DNA from: Sphingobacteriales bacterium
GTDB lineage: Bacteria; Bacteroidota; Bacteroidia; Chitinophagales; Chitinophagaceae
Direction: 5' to 3'
Assembly (NCBI GenBank): GCA_016200915.1
Contig: JACQDV010000001.1
Location: forward strand, 1-33,270
DNA: 33,270 nt
Shown here: piece by piece, positions 16,737-26,598 of the stretch
How positions within the stretch are numbered: position 1 is the first letter of the stretch
Layout of the letters: the number at the start of each line of letters is the position of its first letter
Translations under genes and position numbers: made by a program
Notes under the pieces: model-generated
Databases searched by the model: none
Told to the model about the DNA's origin: nothing
What the model saw: only the letters and a program-made list of their open reading frames with translations

Positions 16737-16744
16737 TATCTTTG
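16737..16744 (+). promoter_or_regulatory. MarR gene -7 promoter element
   Basis: TATCTTTG matches the Bacteroidota -7 consensus exactly, with a TTG 21 bases upstream (16713-16715), inside the accepted 17-23 range. The start codon follows 7 bases later, so transcription would begin close to the ATG. Confidence 0.65.
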
Positions 16745-16751
16745 TTCCTTC

Positions 16752-17180
16752 ATGAAAGCAGCAAACAGCAAATATTGTCAGTGTATGTATTTTACCAGCA
16801 ATGCCCTTGCCCGTAAAATGGAAAAACTGGCTAATAAAAGCTGGAAGAGAGTAGATCTTACAGCGAGTCATGCTTATTTACTGATGCTGGTGATTGAAGA
16901 GCCGGGCATTCAACCCAGTACCATAGTAGAGCAGTTACTGTTAACACCCAGCACCATCACCCGTCTCATTGAGAAACTGGAAGAAAAAAAATTAGTTACC
17001 CGTACTACCGAAGGAAAATTAACCAACGTATATCCCACACCCAAAGCAAAAAAATTGTTACCCGAATTGCAAGAATGTCTTAATCATTTTTACCAGGCTT
17101 ATTCAACCATTTTGGGCAAGGAAGAAAGTGCAAGAATGGCCGGCAACATCAATAAGCTAATTGACAAATTACCAGTTTAA
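16752..17180 (+). CDS. MarR-family transcriptional regulator with N-terminal CxC motif
   Basis: A 142-residue winged-helix repressor. The DNA-binding part is PGIQPSTIVEQLLLTPSTITRLIEKLEEKKLVTRTTEGKLTNVYPTPKAKKL (about residues 53-105, with recognition helix STITRLIEKL). Cys9 and Cys11 (YCQCMYF) sit in the first helix, the position of the redox-sensing cysteine in OhrR-type MarR proteins, so thiol oxidation or electrophiles may release it from DNA; this is inferred. ATG 16752 follows a consensus -7 element and is preferred over the upstream in-frame ATG at 16671, which lies in the ruvB spacer. The paired palindromes suggest it represses itself and the downstream NmrA-like gene. Confidence 0.9.
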   Translation: MKAANSKYCQCMYFTSNALARKMEKLANKSWKRVDLTASHAYLLMLVIEEPGIQPSTIVEQLLLTPSTITRLIEKLEEKKLVTRTTEGKLTNVYPTPKAKKLLPELQECLNHFYQAYSTILGKEESARMAGNINKLIDKLPV

Positions 17181-17195
17181 ATTTTTTTATATTAA

Positions 17196-17213
17196 TATTT
17201 GTATATACAAACA
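17196..17213 (+). promoter_or_regulatory. Second copy of the MarR palindrome, before the NmrA-like gene
   Basis: TATTTGTATATACAAACA matches the 18-bp palindrome at 16710-16727 at 17 of 18 positions, 19 bases upstream of the next gene's ATG. Recurrence of so long a palindrome before two adjacent genes is strong evidence of a shared regulator. Confidence 0.75.
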
Positions 17214-17231
17214 AACTAAAAATTAACAACT

Positions 17232-18128
17232 ATGAAGTATGTAATTACCGGTGGTGCAGGAAATATAGCTAAACCACTTACTTTGGCTTTACTTAAAGCC
17301 GGACATGATGTAACTGTTATTGGCCGCAATGCTGAACATCTTAAAGAACTCACCGACGCAGGCGCCAAAGCTGCTGTTGGATCAGTGGATGATGTTAACT
17401 TTTTAACGCATGCTTTTACCGGTGCAGATGCAGTTTATACAATGGTTCCACCACGAATGGATATAACTGCTAACTGGAAGCAAACAATTGGACAAGTAGG
17501 AAAGAATTATGCTGAGACCATTAAAGCAACCAATATTAAATATGTAGTTAACCTCAGCAGTGTAGGTGCTCATTTAGCTGATGGTTGTGGTCCTGTTTCA
17601 GGATTACACATTGTTGAAAAGGCATTGAACAGTTTGACCGGAGTGAATGTTAAACATCTTCGTCCCATGTTTTTTTATGCTAACCTGCTGGCAAATGTTG
17701 GTATGGTTAAACACATGAATATTATTGGAAATAATTTTGGCGGAACTGATTTTAAGTTTGCCGTTGTTGATACCAATGATATTGCAGAAGCCGCTTTTGA
17801 AGAATTAAATAATTTAAAATTCAGCGGAAGCTCTGTAAGATATGTTGCCAGTGATGAAGTTTCAACAGATGAAATAGCCAAAGAAATTGGAAACGCTATT
17901 GGTAAGCCTGAATTACCATGGGTTACCTTCTCTGATGAACAGGCTTTTGGCGGAATGGTACAGGCAGGGTTGACAGAGGAAATTGCAAAGAACTATGCGG
18001 AGATGGGTCATGCCATCAGCAATGGAACAATGTATGCTGATTACTGGGCAAATCATCCATCAACATTAGGAAAAACAAAATTGAAAGATTTTGCCAAAGT
18101 GTTTGCAGTAGTTTACAGTCAAAACTGA
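17232..18128 (+). CDS. NmrA-like NAD(P)-binding oxidoreductase
   Basis: A 298-residue atypical short-chain dehydrogenase of the NmrA/HSCARG group, bearing the Rossmann motif GGAGNIAKPLTLALLKAGHDVTVIGRN (GxxGxxG, residues about 7-33), and AVGSVDDVNFL and VNLSSVGAH strand motifs. Members bind NAD(P)H and may reduce quinones or act as redox sensors; the classic Tyr-x-x-x-Lys catalytic pair is not obvious. Neighbouring control by a MarR regulator with redox-type cysteines fits a role in quinone or oxidative stress response, as with many MarR-controlled oxidoreductase pairs. The palindrome at 17196-17213 lies directly upstream, and a terminator follows. Confidence 0.88.
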   Translation: MKYVITGGAGNIAKPLTLALLKAGHDVTVIGRNAEHLKELTDAGAKAAVGSVDDVNFLTHAFTGADAVYTMVPPRMDITANWKQTIGQVGKNYAETIKATNIKYVVNLSSVGAHLADGCGPVSGLHIVEKALNSLTGVNVKHLRPMFFYANLLANVGMVKHMNIIGNNFGGTDFKFAVVDTNDIAEAAFEELNNLKFSGSSVRYVASDEVSTDEIAKEIGNAIGKPELPWVTFSDEQAFGGMVQAGLTEEIAKNYAEMGHAISNGTMYADYWANHPSTLGKTKLKDFAKVFAVVYSQN

Positions 18129-18150
18129 TGATATTTTAATTTAAATGATT

Positions 18151-18182
18151 AAACCGGTAATGTTTTTATACATTACCGGTTT
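18151..18182 (+). terminator. Rho-independent terminator of the NmrA-like gene
   Basis: A 12-bp perfect stem (AAACCGGTAATG paired with its complement at 18171-18182) and 8-base loop, followed by ATTTTTG. It ends just 11 bases before the next start codon, so it also separates the two transcription units. Confidence 0.85.
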
Positions 18183-18189
18183 ATTTTTG
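18182..18189 (+). promoter_or_regulatory. -7 promoter element of the 94-residue gene
   Basis: TATTTTTG fits TAnnTTTG exactly and ends only four bases before the ATG at 18194; it overlaps the T-run of the preceding terminator. No -33 TTG is seen. Confidence 0.4.
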
Positions 18190-18193
18190 TGTC

Positions 18194-18478
18194 ATGAATT
18201 TTGAAGCATTTACTAACTCATTATCACAAGCTGTTCCATCAAAAGAATTATCTGTTTATCTTCAATCATTATGGTATGATGGTAAGGGTGACTGGAATAA
18301 AGCTCATACTATTATACAGGATATGGAAGATGAAACAGGTTCGTGGATACATGCATACCTGCATCGCAAGGAAGGTGATAAATGGAATGCTAATTACTGG
18401 TACACCCGTGCCAGTAAATCAATGCCACATTATGATTTAGAACAGGAATGGGAAGAAATAGTAAAAGCGTTATTATAA
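18194..18478 (+). CDS. Conserved small cytoplasmic protein, 94 residues
   Basis: A small soluble protein with no signal or membrane segment. Its central part reads SLWYDGKGDWNKAHTIIQDMEDETGSWIHAYLHRKEGDKWNANYWYTRASK. This W-x-x-A-H-x-I-x-Q-D ... W-I-H-A-Y-L-H-R-K-E-G-D-x-x-N-A-x-Y-W-Y-x-R-A pattern resembles a family of small helical proteins of unknown function seen across bacteria. It is rich in Trp, Tyr and His. The stop codon overlaps the convergent M23-like gene by six bases. Function unknown. Confidence 0.8.
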   Translation: MNFEAFTNSLSQAVPSKELSVYLQSLWYDGKGDWNKAHTIIQDMEDETGSWIHAYLHRKEGDKWNANYWYTRASKSMPHYDLEQEWEEIVKALL

Positions 18479-19204
18479 ATATTTATTCAGCTGCAATATC
18501 AAATCCGGATCGGGACAGTTGTTTAAATAAAATTCTTTTTCTGAAAATTTACATACACCGGGATAATCTCCTTTACTAACACGTATCTCATTAATTATTT
18601 GAAAATGCAAATGCGGTGGCCAGTGACCATTCTCTTCCGCTTTGCCAAAATGACCAATTACCTGGCCATGACTTATATAACTGCCCTCTTTTAATTTTTC
18701 AATATCTTTTAAACTTAAATGTCCGTACAAGGTAAAAAAGGGGATGCCATCCAGCTGATGCAGCAGTATTATAGTGGCGCCATAATCTCCATAATTATTA
18801 TTAAAAGCAAAGCTGTGAATCATTCCACCCAGCGGAGCATATACGGCTGTTGCTTCATTGCCCCAAATATCAATTCCTAAATGCAAGCGTCGTGGTTCGG
18901 TTCCTGTTATTTCTATACCGTTTGGAGTTATCTCTTTACTGTCAAATAATTTACTACGGCTGTAAACCGTGCGGTGTTCAGCATATCCACCAATACCAAA
19001 AAGGCAACTGGTTTCTGACAACTGATCTGCTATGTATTCAGAAAACTTTTCAACGTTCTCTATAATTTCCTGCGTTAGTTCGGTATTCGTTTCAGTAAAA
19101 TCCAGGTGCATCAGTTTATCCGTTTTGGGATTGAATTTTATTACCTGGTGAAAACTGTTTTGATGATTATTGATAACATGTATGAGTTGTGATGTTGTTG
19201 CCAT
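18473..19204 (-). CDS. M23 metallopeptidase-like protein without signal peptide
   Basis: A 243-residue protein with a LytM-type M23 fold. The zinc ligand motifs are HLGIDIW (H-x-x-x-D, about residues 127-133) and HLHFQI (about 199-204), with the extra catalytic YGHLS between. No signal peptide precedes residue 100, so it appears cytoplasmic, which is unusual for a peptidoglycan endopeptidase. The core (VYAPLGGMIHSFAFNNNYGDYGATIILLHQLDG) resembles the M23-type middle domain of large bacterial proteins that are fused to a class III aminotransferase and a kinase-like domain; here it stands alone. Substrate unknown. A TAACTTTG element ends four bases before the start. Confidence 0.8.
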   Translation of the reverse strand: MATTSQLIHVINNHQNSFHQVIKFNPKTDKLMHLDFTETNTELTQEIIENVEKFSEYIADQLSETSCLFGIGGYAEHRTVYSRSKLFDSKEITPNGIEITGTEPRRLHLGIDIWGNEATAVYAPLGGMIHSFAFNNNYGDYGATIILLHQLDGIPFFTLYGHLSLKDIEKLKEGSYISHGQVIGHFGKAEENGHWPPHLHFQIINEIRVSKGDYPGVCKFSEKEFYLNNCPDPDLILQLNKYL

Positions 19205-19208
19205 ACTA

Positions 19209-19216
19209 CAAAGTTA
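19209..19216 (-). promoter_or_regulatory. -7 promoter element of the M23-like gene
   Basis: TAACTTTG (minus strand) fits TAnnTTTG exactly, with a TTG 22 bases upstream, and is four bases before the ATG at 19204. Confidence 0.6.
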
Positions 19217-19241
19217 CCATTTGTTATATTGCAGATAACAA

Positions 19242-19270
19242 AAGACCATCCCACATAGTGAGATGGTCTT
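19242..19270 (-). terminator. Hairpin terminator of the giant secreted protein gene
   Basis: A 13-bp stem with one mismatch (AAGACCATC... / ...GATGGTCTT), followed on the minus strand by TTGTTATC. It lies 20 bases downstream of the giant gene's stop codon. The same hairpin could serve the opposite strand but no plus-strand gene ends here. Confidence 0.7.
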
Positions 19271-19289
19271 ATCAAAATCGACTCAATTA

Positions 19290-22200
19290 TTAAAACTTAA
19301 TCAGCTTGAGTACTTGTCGCTGTTTACCCTGCATCACTTCAACCATGTAAACTCCTTTTCTCAGCTCATGACCGAAACGATAAGTCTGGCTTAAGGTTCC
19401 TTTCATTACTTTAACCAGTTGTCCATTAATGTTCATCACCCGTATATTCAACGGTGACAGTTTATCGTTGGAATGAACAATCAACTGGAAGTCTGTTTCA
19501 CTTGGATTAGGCATTACACTTACCTCAAGTGATTGAGCAGTTTCTATAACAGTTGAGTTAACCGGTTGCCTGTTTGCAATTGGTGCAGCAGTAGTATTAA
19601 CTACTACTACGGTGCTTCCGCTACCTACTGCTGTTGTTGGATCTGCAGCATCGCTGGCACCCGGTTGATTATCATATATAACAGTGCCTGATTTTGTAAA
19701 TATCTTCAGGCGTATTTTATCTACACCTCCTCCACCAGCAAGTTGACCATCAATAACTGTCATAATAAAATTATATCCTGCCTGATCGCCTGTTATCTTA
19801 CCTGAACCTTTGTATTGTGCTTTAGCACCACTGATAGCGAGATAATCAAAATTCAGTGCATTAAATTCAAGATTACCAATCTGGAACTGCATTTGTGTTT
19901 CTCCTTTTGGATTAGTTGCACCTTTAAAGTAGTTGCTGTTAAATCCATAGCTAACTTTACCTGTTGCAGATGCATTTGATTTTAATGCCCCCGTAGGCGA
20001 ATTAAAGTAACCACCTCCATAAGCATATCCACCGTTTGGATCGTAGATAACTACAATTGCTTCCAGGTCTCCACGGGTATTAACATAACTTACTGCACTG
20101 GTTTGGTCTTTTATATTCATCTGCAGTTTATATACACCTGCTGCTCCAAATTTATAAGAACCGGTCGCTGTTCCATTCTTTAATCCGCTTGGCTCAGCAG
20201 TTACAGTTCCTGCAACAGAGGTACCGTCTATTAACCAACTGGCGGTATGTGTATTACCTGGCTTATCCCAGAAGGTACCAGCAAAGTTTACAGTAGAACC
20301 AATTTTATACGATGCACCACTCACAGGCGAACTAATATCATGTGACACTACAACGGTTACTGTTTTAGTGCTGCTGTTACCACAGGCATCAGTTGCTGTA
20401 ATAGTAATAGTATAAATCCTTCCGGTACCATTGCCTGATCTTTCGGCTCTTAACTGTAAACTGTGACCATCTGTTCCTAAAATCCAGTCTGGGGAAGTAT
20501 CTCCATCACCAGTTCCAAGAACTGGCTCATTACTGGTTACAGAAAGCGATGAAGTAACAGCACCGGCACAATTATCTGTTGCAGTATATCCAACATATAC
20601 ATTCTGCATTTTATGGTTTGGAGGCCATAGACATGAAGGAGTAGCTGTTGCACCAGTAATTGTTGGAGCCACATCATCATTAACTGTTATCAGTTGTGAT
20701 TTTGACGATGTATTGCCACATGCATCTGTCGCAGTCCATGTTCTGGTAACCGTAAATTTATTAATACAACAACCCGGTGTTTTAACATCCGAACTTGTTA
20801 CACTTGGTACACCACCACAATTATCCGTTGCGGTTAATACAGCAGCGGCGGGAACATCACCTGCGCATTTAACCGTAACATTGGCTGGAGCAGCAGACAG
20901 CACTGGTGCAACATCATCATTCACTGTTATCAATTGCGATTTTGTTGATGTATTGCCACAGGCATCTGTAGCGGTCCATGTTCTGGTAACCGTAAATTTA
21001 TTAATACAACTACCCGGTGTTTTAACATCCGAACTTGTTACACTTGGTACACCACCACAATTATCCGTTGCGGTTAATACAGCAGCAGCCGGAACATCAC
21101 TTGCGCATTTAACAGTAACATTGGCCGGTGCAGCAGACAGTACTGGTGGCGTAACGTCATTAACTGTTATCAGTTGTGATTTTGACGATGTATTGCCACA
21201 CGCATCTGTCGCAGTCCATGTTCTGGTAACTGTGAAGTTATTAATACAACTACCGGGTGTTTTAACATCTGCACTTGTTACTGTTGGCACACCACCACAA
21301 TTATCCGTTGCAGTTAAAACAGCTGCAACTGGAACATCACCTGCGCATTTAACCGTAACATTTGCCGGTGCAGCAGATAGAACAGGGGCAACATCATCAT
21401 TCACTGTTATCAATTGTGATTTTGTTGATGTATTACCACAGGCATCTGTTGCCGTCCATGTTCTGGTAACTGTGAAGTTATTAATACAACTACCCGGTGT
21501 TTTAACATCCGAGCTTGTTACGGTTGGTACGCTACTGCAATTATCCGTTGCAGTTAATACAGCGGCGGCAGGAACATCACCTGCACATTTAACAGTAACA
21601 TTTGCTGGTGCAGCAGATAATACCGGCGGTGTAAGATCTTGTACTGTCACCGTTGCTGAGCAACTGCTTGTATTACCACTCTGGTCAGTAAATGTCCAGG
21701 TTCTGGTAATGATCAATGCATTACTACCACAGCCGCTGCCTCCATTAGTAGTTTCTTTTAGCACTCCCGTTAATTGACCACTGCAATTATCATTGGCGGT
21801 TAATGTTGGCGCTGACGGAATATCAGCATTACATTGCACCGTTACATTGGCTGGTGCAGATGGTGCTGTTGGCGGCTCCATATCATTTACCTTAACGGTA
21901 AATGAACAGGTGGATATTACCGTATTACCGTCACGAACTTCAAATGTATTTGTTGTTGTGCCAACCGGGAATGCTGATCCGGAAGCTAAACCTGCAGTTT
22001 GAACGACAGTATATACACCGGTGCTATATATAATAGTTACGCTGCCATTACCGGAGTTTGCTCCTCCAATATTTGTTTGAGCAGTTCCTCCATTGTATGA
22101 ACCACCGCCACCGCCTACAGCGTTCTCGGCACCGAAAAACCAGGCCGAACCACCACCGGAATAACCGCCGCCGCCACCGCCTGCTGCTCCACCTGAGCCA

Positions 22201-25200
22201 AAGCCACCGCCACCAAATCCTGCTTGTGGGAATCCTAGATAAGCACCACCTGCACCTCCGTTTACAAATGCTTTTCCTCCTGATCCTGCATAATTACCAT
22301 TCTGTCCATCTGTTAATAAACCACCGCCACCGCCTACATAGTTGCTTCCACATCCACCTGATCCACCACCATTGCCACCTGAGCCGCCGGGTGAGTTGCA
22401 GGACGAATTACCACCGGCCCCACCGGAAGTTCCCGTCTGACCATGTTTAGAAGCATTATCAAAACCAACTGAAGATCCGCCGCCACCGCCGGCAACTATC
22501 AATGGGTTATTGGAAGCATCGGTAACAAATGTGCCTCCTCCTCCATTATTCCAACCTGTAGGATGCTGGCCAACCAGTATTTTCAAAACCTGACCAGGAG
22601 TTACTGAAAAAGTTCCCGTCATATTCGCTCCTAAACCTGCAAGTGCAGCACCACCAGAATTTCCTCCTTCTGCTCCTTTTGCGTTAATGGTTATTGAAGT
22701 AACTCCGGCTGGAACTGTCCAGTTTACAATAGATCCCGTATAACTAAATACCTGTGGACAATTGGTTGGCGCAACCGGTGTTGTATAATTAACTACCGCA
22801 TTGCATAATCCAATCGTTGCCGGAACAACTATATTGGAGGGGCAGACAAATGTTGTCTGCGGGTTCACTGTTACTGTTGCAGTAATAGGTGCACCTGTAC
22901 AACCATTAGCTGTTGGTGTTATCGTGAATGTTACAGTTACCGGTGATGCTGTATTATTAGTGAATAAACCACTAATATTTCCTGATCCACTGGCTGCAAT
23001 ACCTGTTGCTGCTACTGTATTATCTCTTGTCCAGTTGAATACTGTTCCATTTACACTTCCCGATAATACAATCGGTGTTAACGCTACACATGAACTCACC
23101 GTTTGTGATTGTGGTGTCGCTACTGCGTCAGGGATTGGATTAACCAAAACTGTTGCCGTAATTGGTGTACCAGAACAACCATTAAAATCATTAACCGTTG
23201 GCGTTATCGTGAATGTTACGGTTACCGGGGCATTTGTTGTATTGGTTAATGTACCGCTGATATCTCCGGATCCGCTGGCTGCAATACCTGTTGCTGCTAC
23301 TGTATTATCTCTTGTCCAGTTATAAGTTGTTCCCTGCAAAGCTCCTGAAAGTACAATTGTTGTTATCGGTACACCAGAACATTGGGTTTGTGATGATGGA
23401 GTAGCCACAGCATTGGGTGTTGGGTTCACTGTTACTGTTACACAATTACTATTGGCTGTACAGATTTCTGAATTAAGTGTGCTTATTGTAACTCTTCTGT
23501 AATAGGTTGTTTGCGTTAAACCTGCCGGCGGATCATAGGATGCACCTGTTGCTGCCGGTATATTACTGAAGTTGCTTGTACAATTTGTGATGCTGCTTTG
23601 CCACTGGTAAGTTAATGACCCACTTCCGGTTGATGGTTCTGTTTCTATAAATGCTGCCGGGTCGCCGCCTGAACAAATCGGTTGGTCTGTTCCTACGGTT
23701 CCTCCTGTGACATCATTTACAGTTACTGTTACTGTTGCACAGGTGGTAGTATTACAGGTACCGCTATACCGTACATAATAGGTAGTGTTTTGAGTAAGAG
23801 CAGGTGTAGTAAAGGCGTCACCGGTAAATTCAAGTGTGCCGCCGCATGATCCGCTAAACCATTCTGTTACTGCCCCGGTTCCTTTTGTTCCGCCAGACAC
23901 TGTTAATGTGGTACTGCCTCCGCTGCAAATGGTTGTTGTACCGGTAGCACCTGTTGGTGCCACAGAAGGTTGATTAACGGTTACCTGCTGCGTTACTCCG
24001 CTTGTGTTTACCGTACACGGTGAAGTAGTATTTTCAATCCGTACCCAATACGTTGTAGTGCTGGTTGGTGATACGGTAATAGTTGCATTTGTTTCTCCCA
24101 CTAACGGTGAGGTTCCAACTACGACGCCAGTTCCCCACTGGTAATTAGCACCTGTTCCTAAAGTTCCTCCCCCGGCTGTTAATGTGGTATTGTCCCCATT
24201 GCATATAGTTGTTGTACCAGTTATGCTGGTTGGTGCTACGGATGGATCATTAACTGTTACCGTAACTGTTGCACAGGTGGTAGTATTACAGGTGCCGCTA
24301 TACCTTACATAGTAGGTTGTGTTAGCAGTGAGAGCAGGTGTTGTAAAGGCATCACCGGTAAATTCAAGTGTGCCGCCGCATGATCCGCTAAACCATTCTG
24401 TTACTGCCCCTGTTCCTTTTGTTCCGCCAGTTACTGTTAATGTAGTGCTGCCTCCGCTACAAACGGTTGCTGTACCGGTAGCACCTGTTGGCGCAACAGA
24501 AGGTTGATTAACGGTTACCTGCTGTGTTACTCCGCTTGTATTTACCGTACATGGTGAAGTGGTATTTTCAATCCGTACCCAATAAGTTGTAGTGCTGGTT
24601 GGTGATACGGTAATAGTTGCATTTGTTTCTCCCACTAACGGTGAAGTTCCCACTACAGCGCCTGTACCCCACTGGTAATTGGCACCGGTGCCTAAAGTAC
24701 CTCCTTCGGCAGTTAATGTGGTAGAGCCAGGGTTACAGAAAGCAGTTATACCGCTTATACTCGTTGGCGCTACAGATGGAATATATACTGTAAGCGAAGC
24801 GTTGGAAGAAGTAGCCACACCACAGGTATTTGTTGCCTGTACATTGTAGTTGGCAACAGCATCAGCAAGCTGAACATTAGTAATGGTTAATGTATTTGTA
24901 CCCTGACCCGAAACAGTAGAACCGGAGGCCTGAAGACCATTAACCAAAGCGGTTGTTCCAATACGCCATACAATAGTTGGAGCAGGTGTTCCTGTTATAG
25001 TGGATGTAAATGAAACACTACCATCACGACAAGCTATTTTATTTGCCGGAGCAGAAGTAGTAGGTATTGTATTTACTGTTATAGTTGCCCTGGCTGTTGC
25101 ATCATTATTAGGTACGTTGTCAACTTCTGTATTTACCGTTGCATTGCCTCCTGTTCCATTTGAAGTAAAGGTAGCTGTTGCGTTTCCGGATGCCTGAATT

Positions 25201-26492
25201 GTTCCCTGCTGAGCGGAAAGACTTCCTAAAGTGGTTGGTCCCCATGTAACAGGTAACCCAATTAATGTTGAAAGGTTGGACACCGAAATTGCTTCACTGG
25301 CTGAGTTAGAAAGGAAGCTGGTGGTTACAGTAGTAGTATTACCCAAACCAGCCACCGTATTACAAATTGGGTTAGGTGAAGCAGTTGTTTTTAACTGCAG
25401 CCATTTGGTAACTGTCATAGTACCACCGGCTGCCAGTGCTGTTGCATCATTAGTACCAGGGCCGGTATTAACACTCCACCAGTTATTATCTGCTATTGTT
25501 GTATTTACAGTAGCTCCGCCTGTTTGTGCAATAATATTTGCTAATGGAGGAGCACTTACATTAGCACAGGTATTTCCTATAAACCGGTTGTATCGTAAAG
25601 TTAATGTGCCATTGGTATTAATAACAGCGCCCCCATGACCGGTTGTATTTAATACCTGGTTATTTAAAAAAGTATTTTTCTCGACTAAATAAGTTCCTCC
25701 GCTACCACCACCTGTAGTACTTAGTGCGCCACCATCACCACCTGTATTTAATCCTACTGGCCCTGTTTGATTACCAGAAAAAATACAACCAGTTATAGTG
25801 GCTGTACCGCCCTGTGAATTATAGCTCACTCCACCGCCGCCGCCGCCGCATTTATTATTTAAAAAAGTACAATTGGTAAGTGTAAGATTGTGGCTGGTGA
25901 GAGATGAACTTTGAGAAAGGGCGCCACCGTTGCCTATTTGCGACTTGAAATTAGAAATGGTAACATTAGTAAGTGTTGTTGCAGCCCCTGCGCCACCTGC
26001 AATGATAGCGCCACCACCACCTGAATAAGGTACTGCTCCCGGAGCTGTACAATTTAATGTGATATCCTGCAAAGTAAAAGTTACTGCTCCGGTTCCTGTA
26101 CTAAAAACACGGTTATCGGTAGTTTGATTAACAGTAAGCAGGTTCATACCGGGGCCTGAAATGGTAATATTATTACCATTCGCAGCATTTCCCACTATTA
26201 TCTGTCCCAGTGTAAGATTGATAGGACTTGCCACTGCACCACTAAAGGTTATCGTATGTGAACCTGCTGTAGCAGTAGCTGCTTCTATTGCTGAACGGAG
26301 CGTAATATTTCCTCCTGCATCCTGGCCTGTAGAAAGGTTTACTGCATGTGTATCTCCGTTTGAATTAACAACAAAAGTTGCCGCTGTTACCCGTAAAGAG
26401 AAACCAGCAGTTAAAATAAAAAGTACAAAGATGAATGACAGATTTTTCAGATAATTAATTTTACCTGTTTGATTTTGGTACATGTGTAGCAT
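19290..26492 (-). CDS. Giant secreted repeat protein with T9SS sorting domain
   Basis: About 2400 residues, exported by a signal peptide ([20 protein letters not shown]) and then by type IX secretion, as shown by the C-terminal sorting domain ([12 protein letters not shown]...NINGQLVK...[10 protein letters not shown]). Order, numbered from the GTG at 26555: parallel beta-helix-like region (60-400), Ig-like repeats (400-1000), PKD-like pair (1040-1230), a HYR domain interrupted by a Gly-rich domain (about 1235-1560), a HYR-like unit, four near-identical 80-residue HYR-like units (1632-1958), a CLWPPNHKM domain (about 1972-2075), a PKD and a further beta domain, then the sorting domain. ATG 26492 or 26483 is preferred to the GTG. 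Likely cell-surface adhesin or sheath protein; function unknown. Confidence 0.9.
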   Translation of the reverse strand: MLHMYQNQTGKINYLKNLSFIFVLFILTAGFSLRVTAATFVVNSNGDTHAVNLSTGQDAGGNITLRSAIEAATATAGSHTITFSGAVASPINLTLGQIIVGNAANGNNITISGPGMNLLTVNQTTDNRVFSTGTGAVTFTLQDITLNCTAPGAVPYSGGGGAIIAGGAGAATTLTNVTISNFKSQIGNGGALSQSSSLTSHNLTLTNCTFLNNKCGGGGGGVSYNSQGGTATITGCIFSGNQTGPVGLNTGGDGGALSTTGGGSGGTYLVEKNTFLNNQVLNTTGHGGAVINTNGTLTLRYNRFIGNTCANVSAPPLANIIAQTGGATVNTTIADNNWWSVNTGPGTNDATALAAGGTMTVTKWLQLKTTASPNPICNTVAGLGNTTTVTTSFLSNSASEAISVSNLSTLIGLPVTWGPTTLGSLSAQQGTIQASGNATATFTSNGTGGNATVNTEVDNVPNNDATARATITVNTIPTTSAPANKIACRDGSVSFTSTITGTPAPTIVWRIGTTALVNGLQASGSTVSGQGTNTLTITNVQLADAVANYNVQATNTCGVATSSNASLTVYIPSVAPTSISGITAFCNPGSTTLTAEGGTLGTGANYQWGTGAVVGTSPLVGETNATITVSPTSTTTYWVRIENTTSPCTVNTSGVTQQVTVNQPSVAPTGATGTATVCSGGSTTLTVTGGTKGTGAVTEWFSGSCGGTLEFTGDAFTTPALTANTTYYVRYSGTCNTTTCATVTVTVNDPSVAPTSITGTTTICNGDNTTLTAGGGTLGTGANYQWGTGVVVGTSPLVGETNATITVSPTSTTTYWVRIENTTSPCTVNTSGVTQQVTVNQPSVAPTGATGTTTICSGGSTTLTVSGGTKGTGAVTEWFSGSCGGTLEFTGDAFTTPALTQNTTYYVRYSGTCNTTTCATVTVTVNDVTGGTVGTDQPICSGGDPAAFIETEPSTGSGSLTYQWQSSITNCTSNFSNIPAATGASYDPPAGLTQTTYYRRVTISTLNSEICTANSNCVTVTVNPTPNAVATPSSQTQCSGVPITTIVLSGALQGTTYNWTRDNTVAATGIAASGSGDISGTLTNTTNAPVTVTFTITPTVNDFNGCSGTPITATVLVNPIPDAVATPQSQTVSSCVALTPIVLSGSVNGTVFNWTRDNTVAATGIAASGSGNISGLFTNNTASPVTVTFTITPTANGCTGAPITATVTVNPQTTFVCPSNIVVPATIGLCNAVVNYTTPVAPTNCPQVFSYTGSIVNWTVPAGVTSITINAKGAEGGNSGGAALAGLGANMTGTFSVTPGQVLKILVGQHPTGWNNGGGGTFVTDASNNPLIVAGGGGGSSVGFDNASKHGQTGTSGGAGGNSSCNSPGGSGGNGGGSGGCGSNYVGGGGGLLTDGQNGNYAGSGGKAFVNGGAGGAYLGFPQAGFGGGGFGSGGAAGGGGGGYSGGGSAWFFGAENAVGGGGGSYNGGTAQTNIGGANSGNGSVTIIYSTGVYTVVQTAGLASGSAFPVGTTTNTFEVRDGNTVISTCSFTVKVNDMEPPTAPSAPANVTVQCNADIPSAPTLTANDNCSGQLTGVLKETTNGGSGCGSNALIITRTWTFTDQSGNTSSCSATVTVQDLTPPVLSAAPANVTVKCAGDVPAAAVLTATDNCSSVPTVTSSDVKTPGSCINNFTVTRTWTATDACGNTSTKSQLITVNDDVAPVLSAAPANVTVKCAGDVPVAAVLTATDNCGGVPTVTSADVKTPGSCINNFTVTRTWTATDACGNTSSKSQLITVNDVTPPVLSAAPANVTVKCASDVPAAAVLTATDNCGGVPSVTSSDVKTPGSCINKFTVTRTWTATDACGNTSTKSQLITVNDDVAPVLSAAPANVTVKCAGDVPAAAVLTATDNCGGVPSVTSSDVKTPGCCINKFTVTRTWTATDACGNTSSKSQLITVNDDVAPTITGATATPSCLWPPNHKMQNVYVGYTATDNCAGAVTSSLSVTSNEPVLGTGDGDTSPDWILGTDGHSLQLRAERSGNGTGRIYTITITATDACGNSSTKTVTVVVSHDISSPVSGASYKIGSTVNFAGTFWDKPGNTHTASWLIDGTSVAGTVTAEPSGLKNGTATGSYKFGAAGVYKLQMNIKDQTSAVSYVNTRGDLEAIVVIYDPNGGYAYGGGYFNSPTGALKSNASATGKVSYGFNSNYFKGATNPKGETQMQFQIGNLEFNALNFDYLAISGAKAQYKGSGKITGDQAGYNFIMTVIDGQLAGGGGVDKIRLKIFTKSGTVIYDNQPGASDAADPTTAVGSGSTVVVVNTTAAPIANRQPVNSTVIETAQSLEVSVMPNPSETDFQLIVHSNDKLSPLNIRVMNINGQLVKVMKGTLSQTYRFGHELRKGVYMVEVMQGKQRQVLKLIKF
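20701..21660 (-). repeat. Four 240-bp tandem repeats in the giant gene
   Basis: Four copies at an exact 240-bp period (unit starts at 20701, 20941, 21181 and 21421), each encoding an 80-residue HYR-like Ig unit ([20 protein letters not shown]...[14 protein letters not shown]). The copy nearest the 3' end of the gene has a Cys (TPGCCINK) where the others have Ser. Confidence 0.95.
22030..22720 (-). repeat. Gly-rich domain coding region
   Basis: Low-complexity stretch of GGN codons (many CCACC/CCGCC on the plus strand) encoding about 230 residues with runs GGGGG, GGSGGC and GGGGFGSGG. It begins [18 protein letters not shown], like secreted glycine-rich domains, and sits inside a HYR domain. 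Confidence 0.8.
22990..23330 (-). repeat. 285-bp repeat of a PKD-like domain in the giant gene
   Basis: A block encoding [20 protein letters not shown] recurs 285 bp apart (22996 and 23281), a duplicated PKD-like unit of 95 residues. Confidence 0.8.
23720..24790 (-). repeat. 534-bp duplicated Ig-like domain pair in the giant gene
   Basis: Two copies of a 178-residue block, each holding a [15 protein letters not shown] domain and a [11 protein letters not shown] domain, lie 534 bp apart (compare GCACAGG at 23737 and 24271). Confidence 0.8.
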
Positions 26493-26598
26493 ATAAAGCT
26501 GTTTAGTTCTGTGATGAATAGTATTGGTTTCTTTATTTGGTAAACTGGTAATCACAGCACCGGATTATTATCTTATATTTTACTAATTCAATTTCTCT

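Noticed and set aside
18473-18478. Six-base overlap as a sign of an error in one of the two genes
   Set aside because: The convergent genes simply share their stop region, and both encode well-formed proteins.
20701-21660. CRISPR-like periodicity
   Set aside because: The 240-bp units are adjacent coding repeats in frame, not short repeats separated by spacers.
20713-21777. A 354-codon open frame antisense to the giant gene
   Set aside because: It exactly mirrors the 240-bp HYR-like repeats on the other strand, which stay open antisense because the repeat units are nearly identical.
22058-22450. A His/Arg-rich open frame
   Set aside because: It is antisense to the Gly-rich domain; reverse-reading GGN codons gives its composition.
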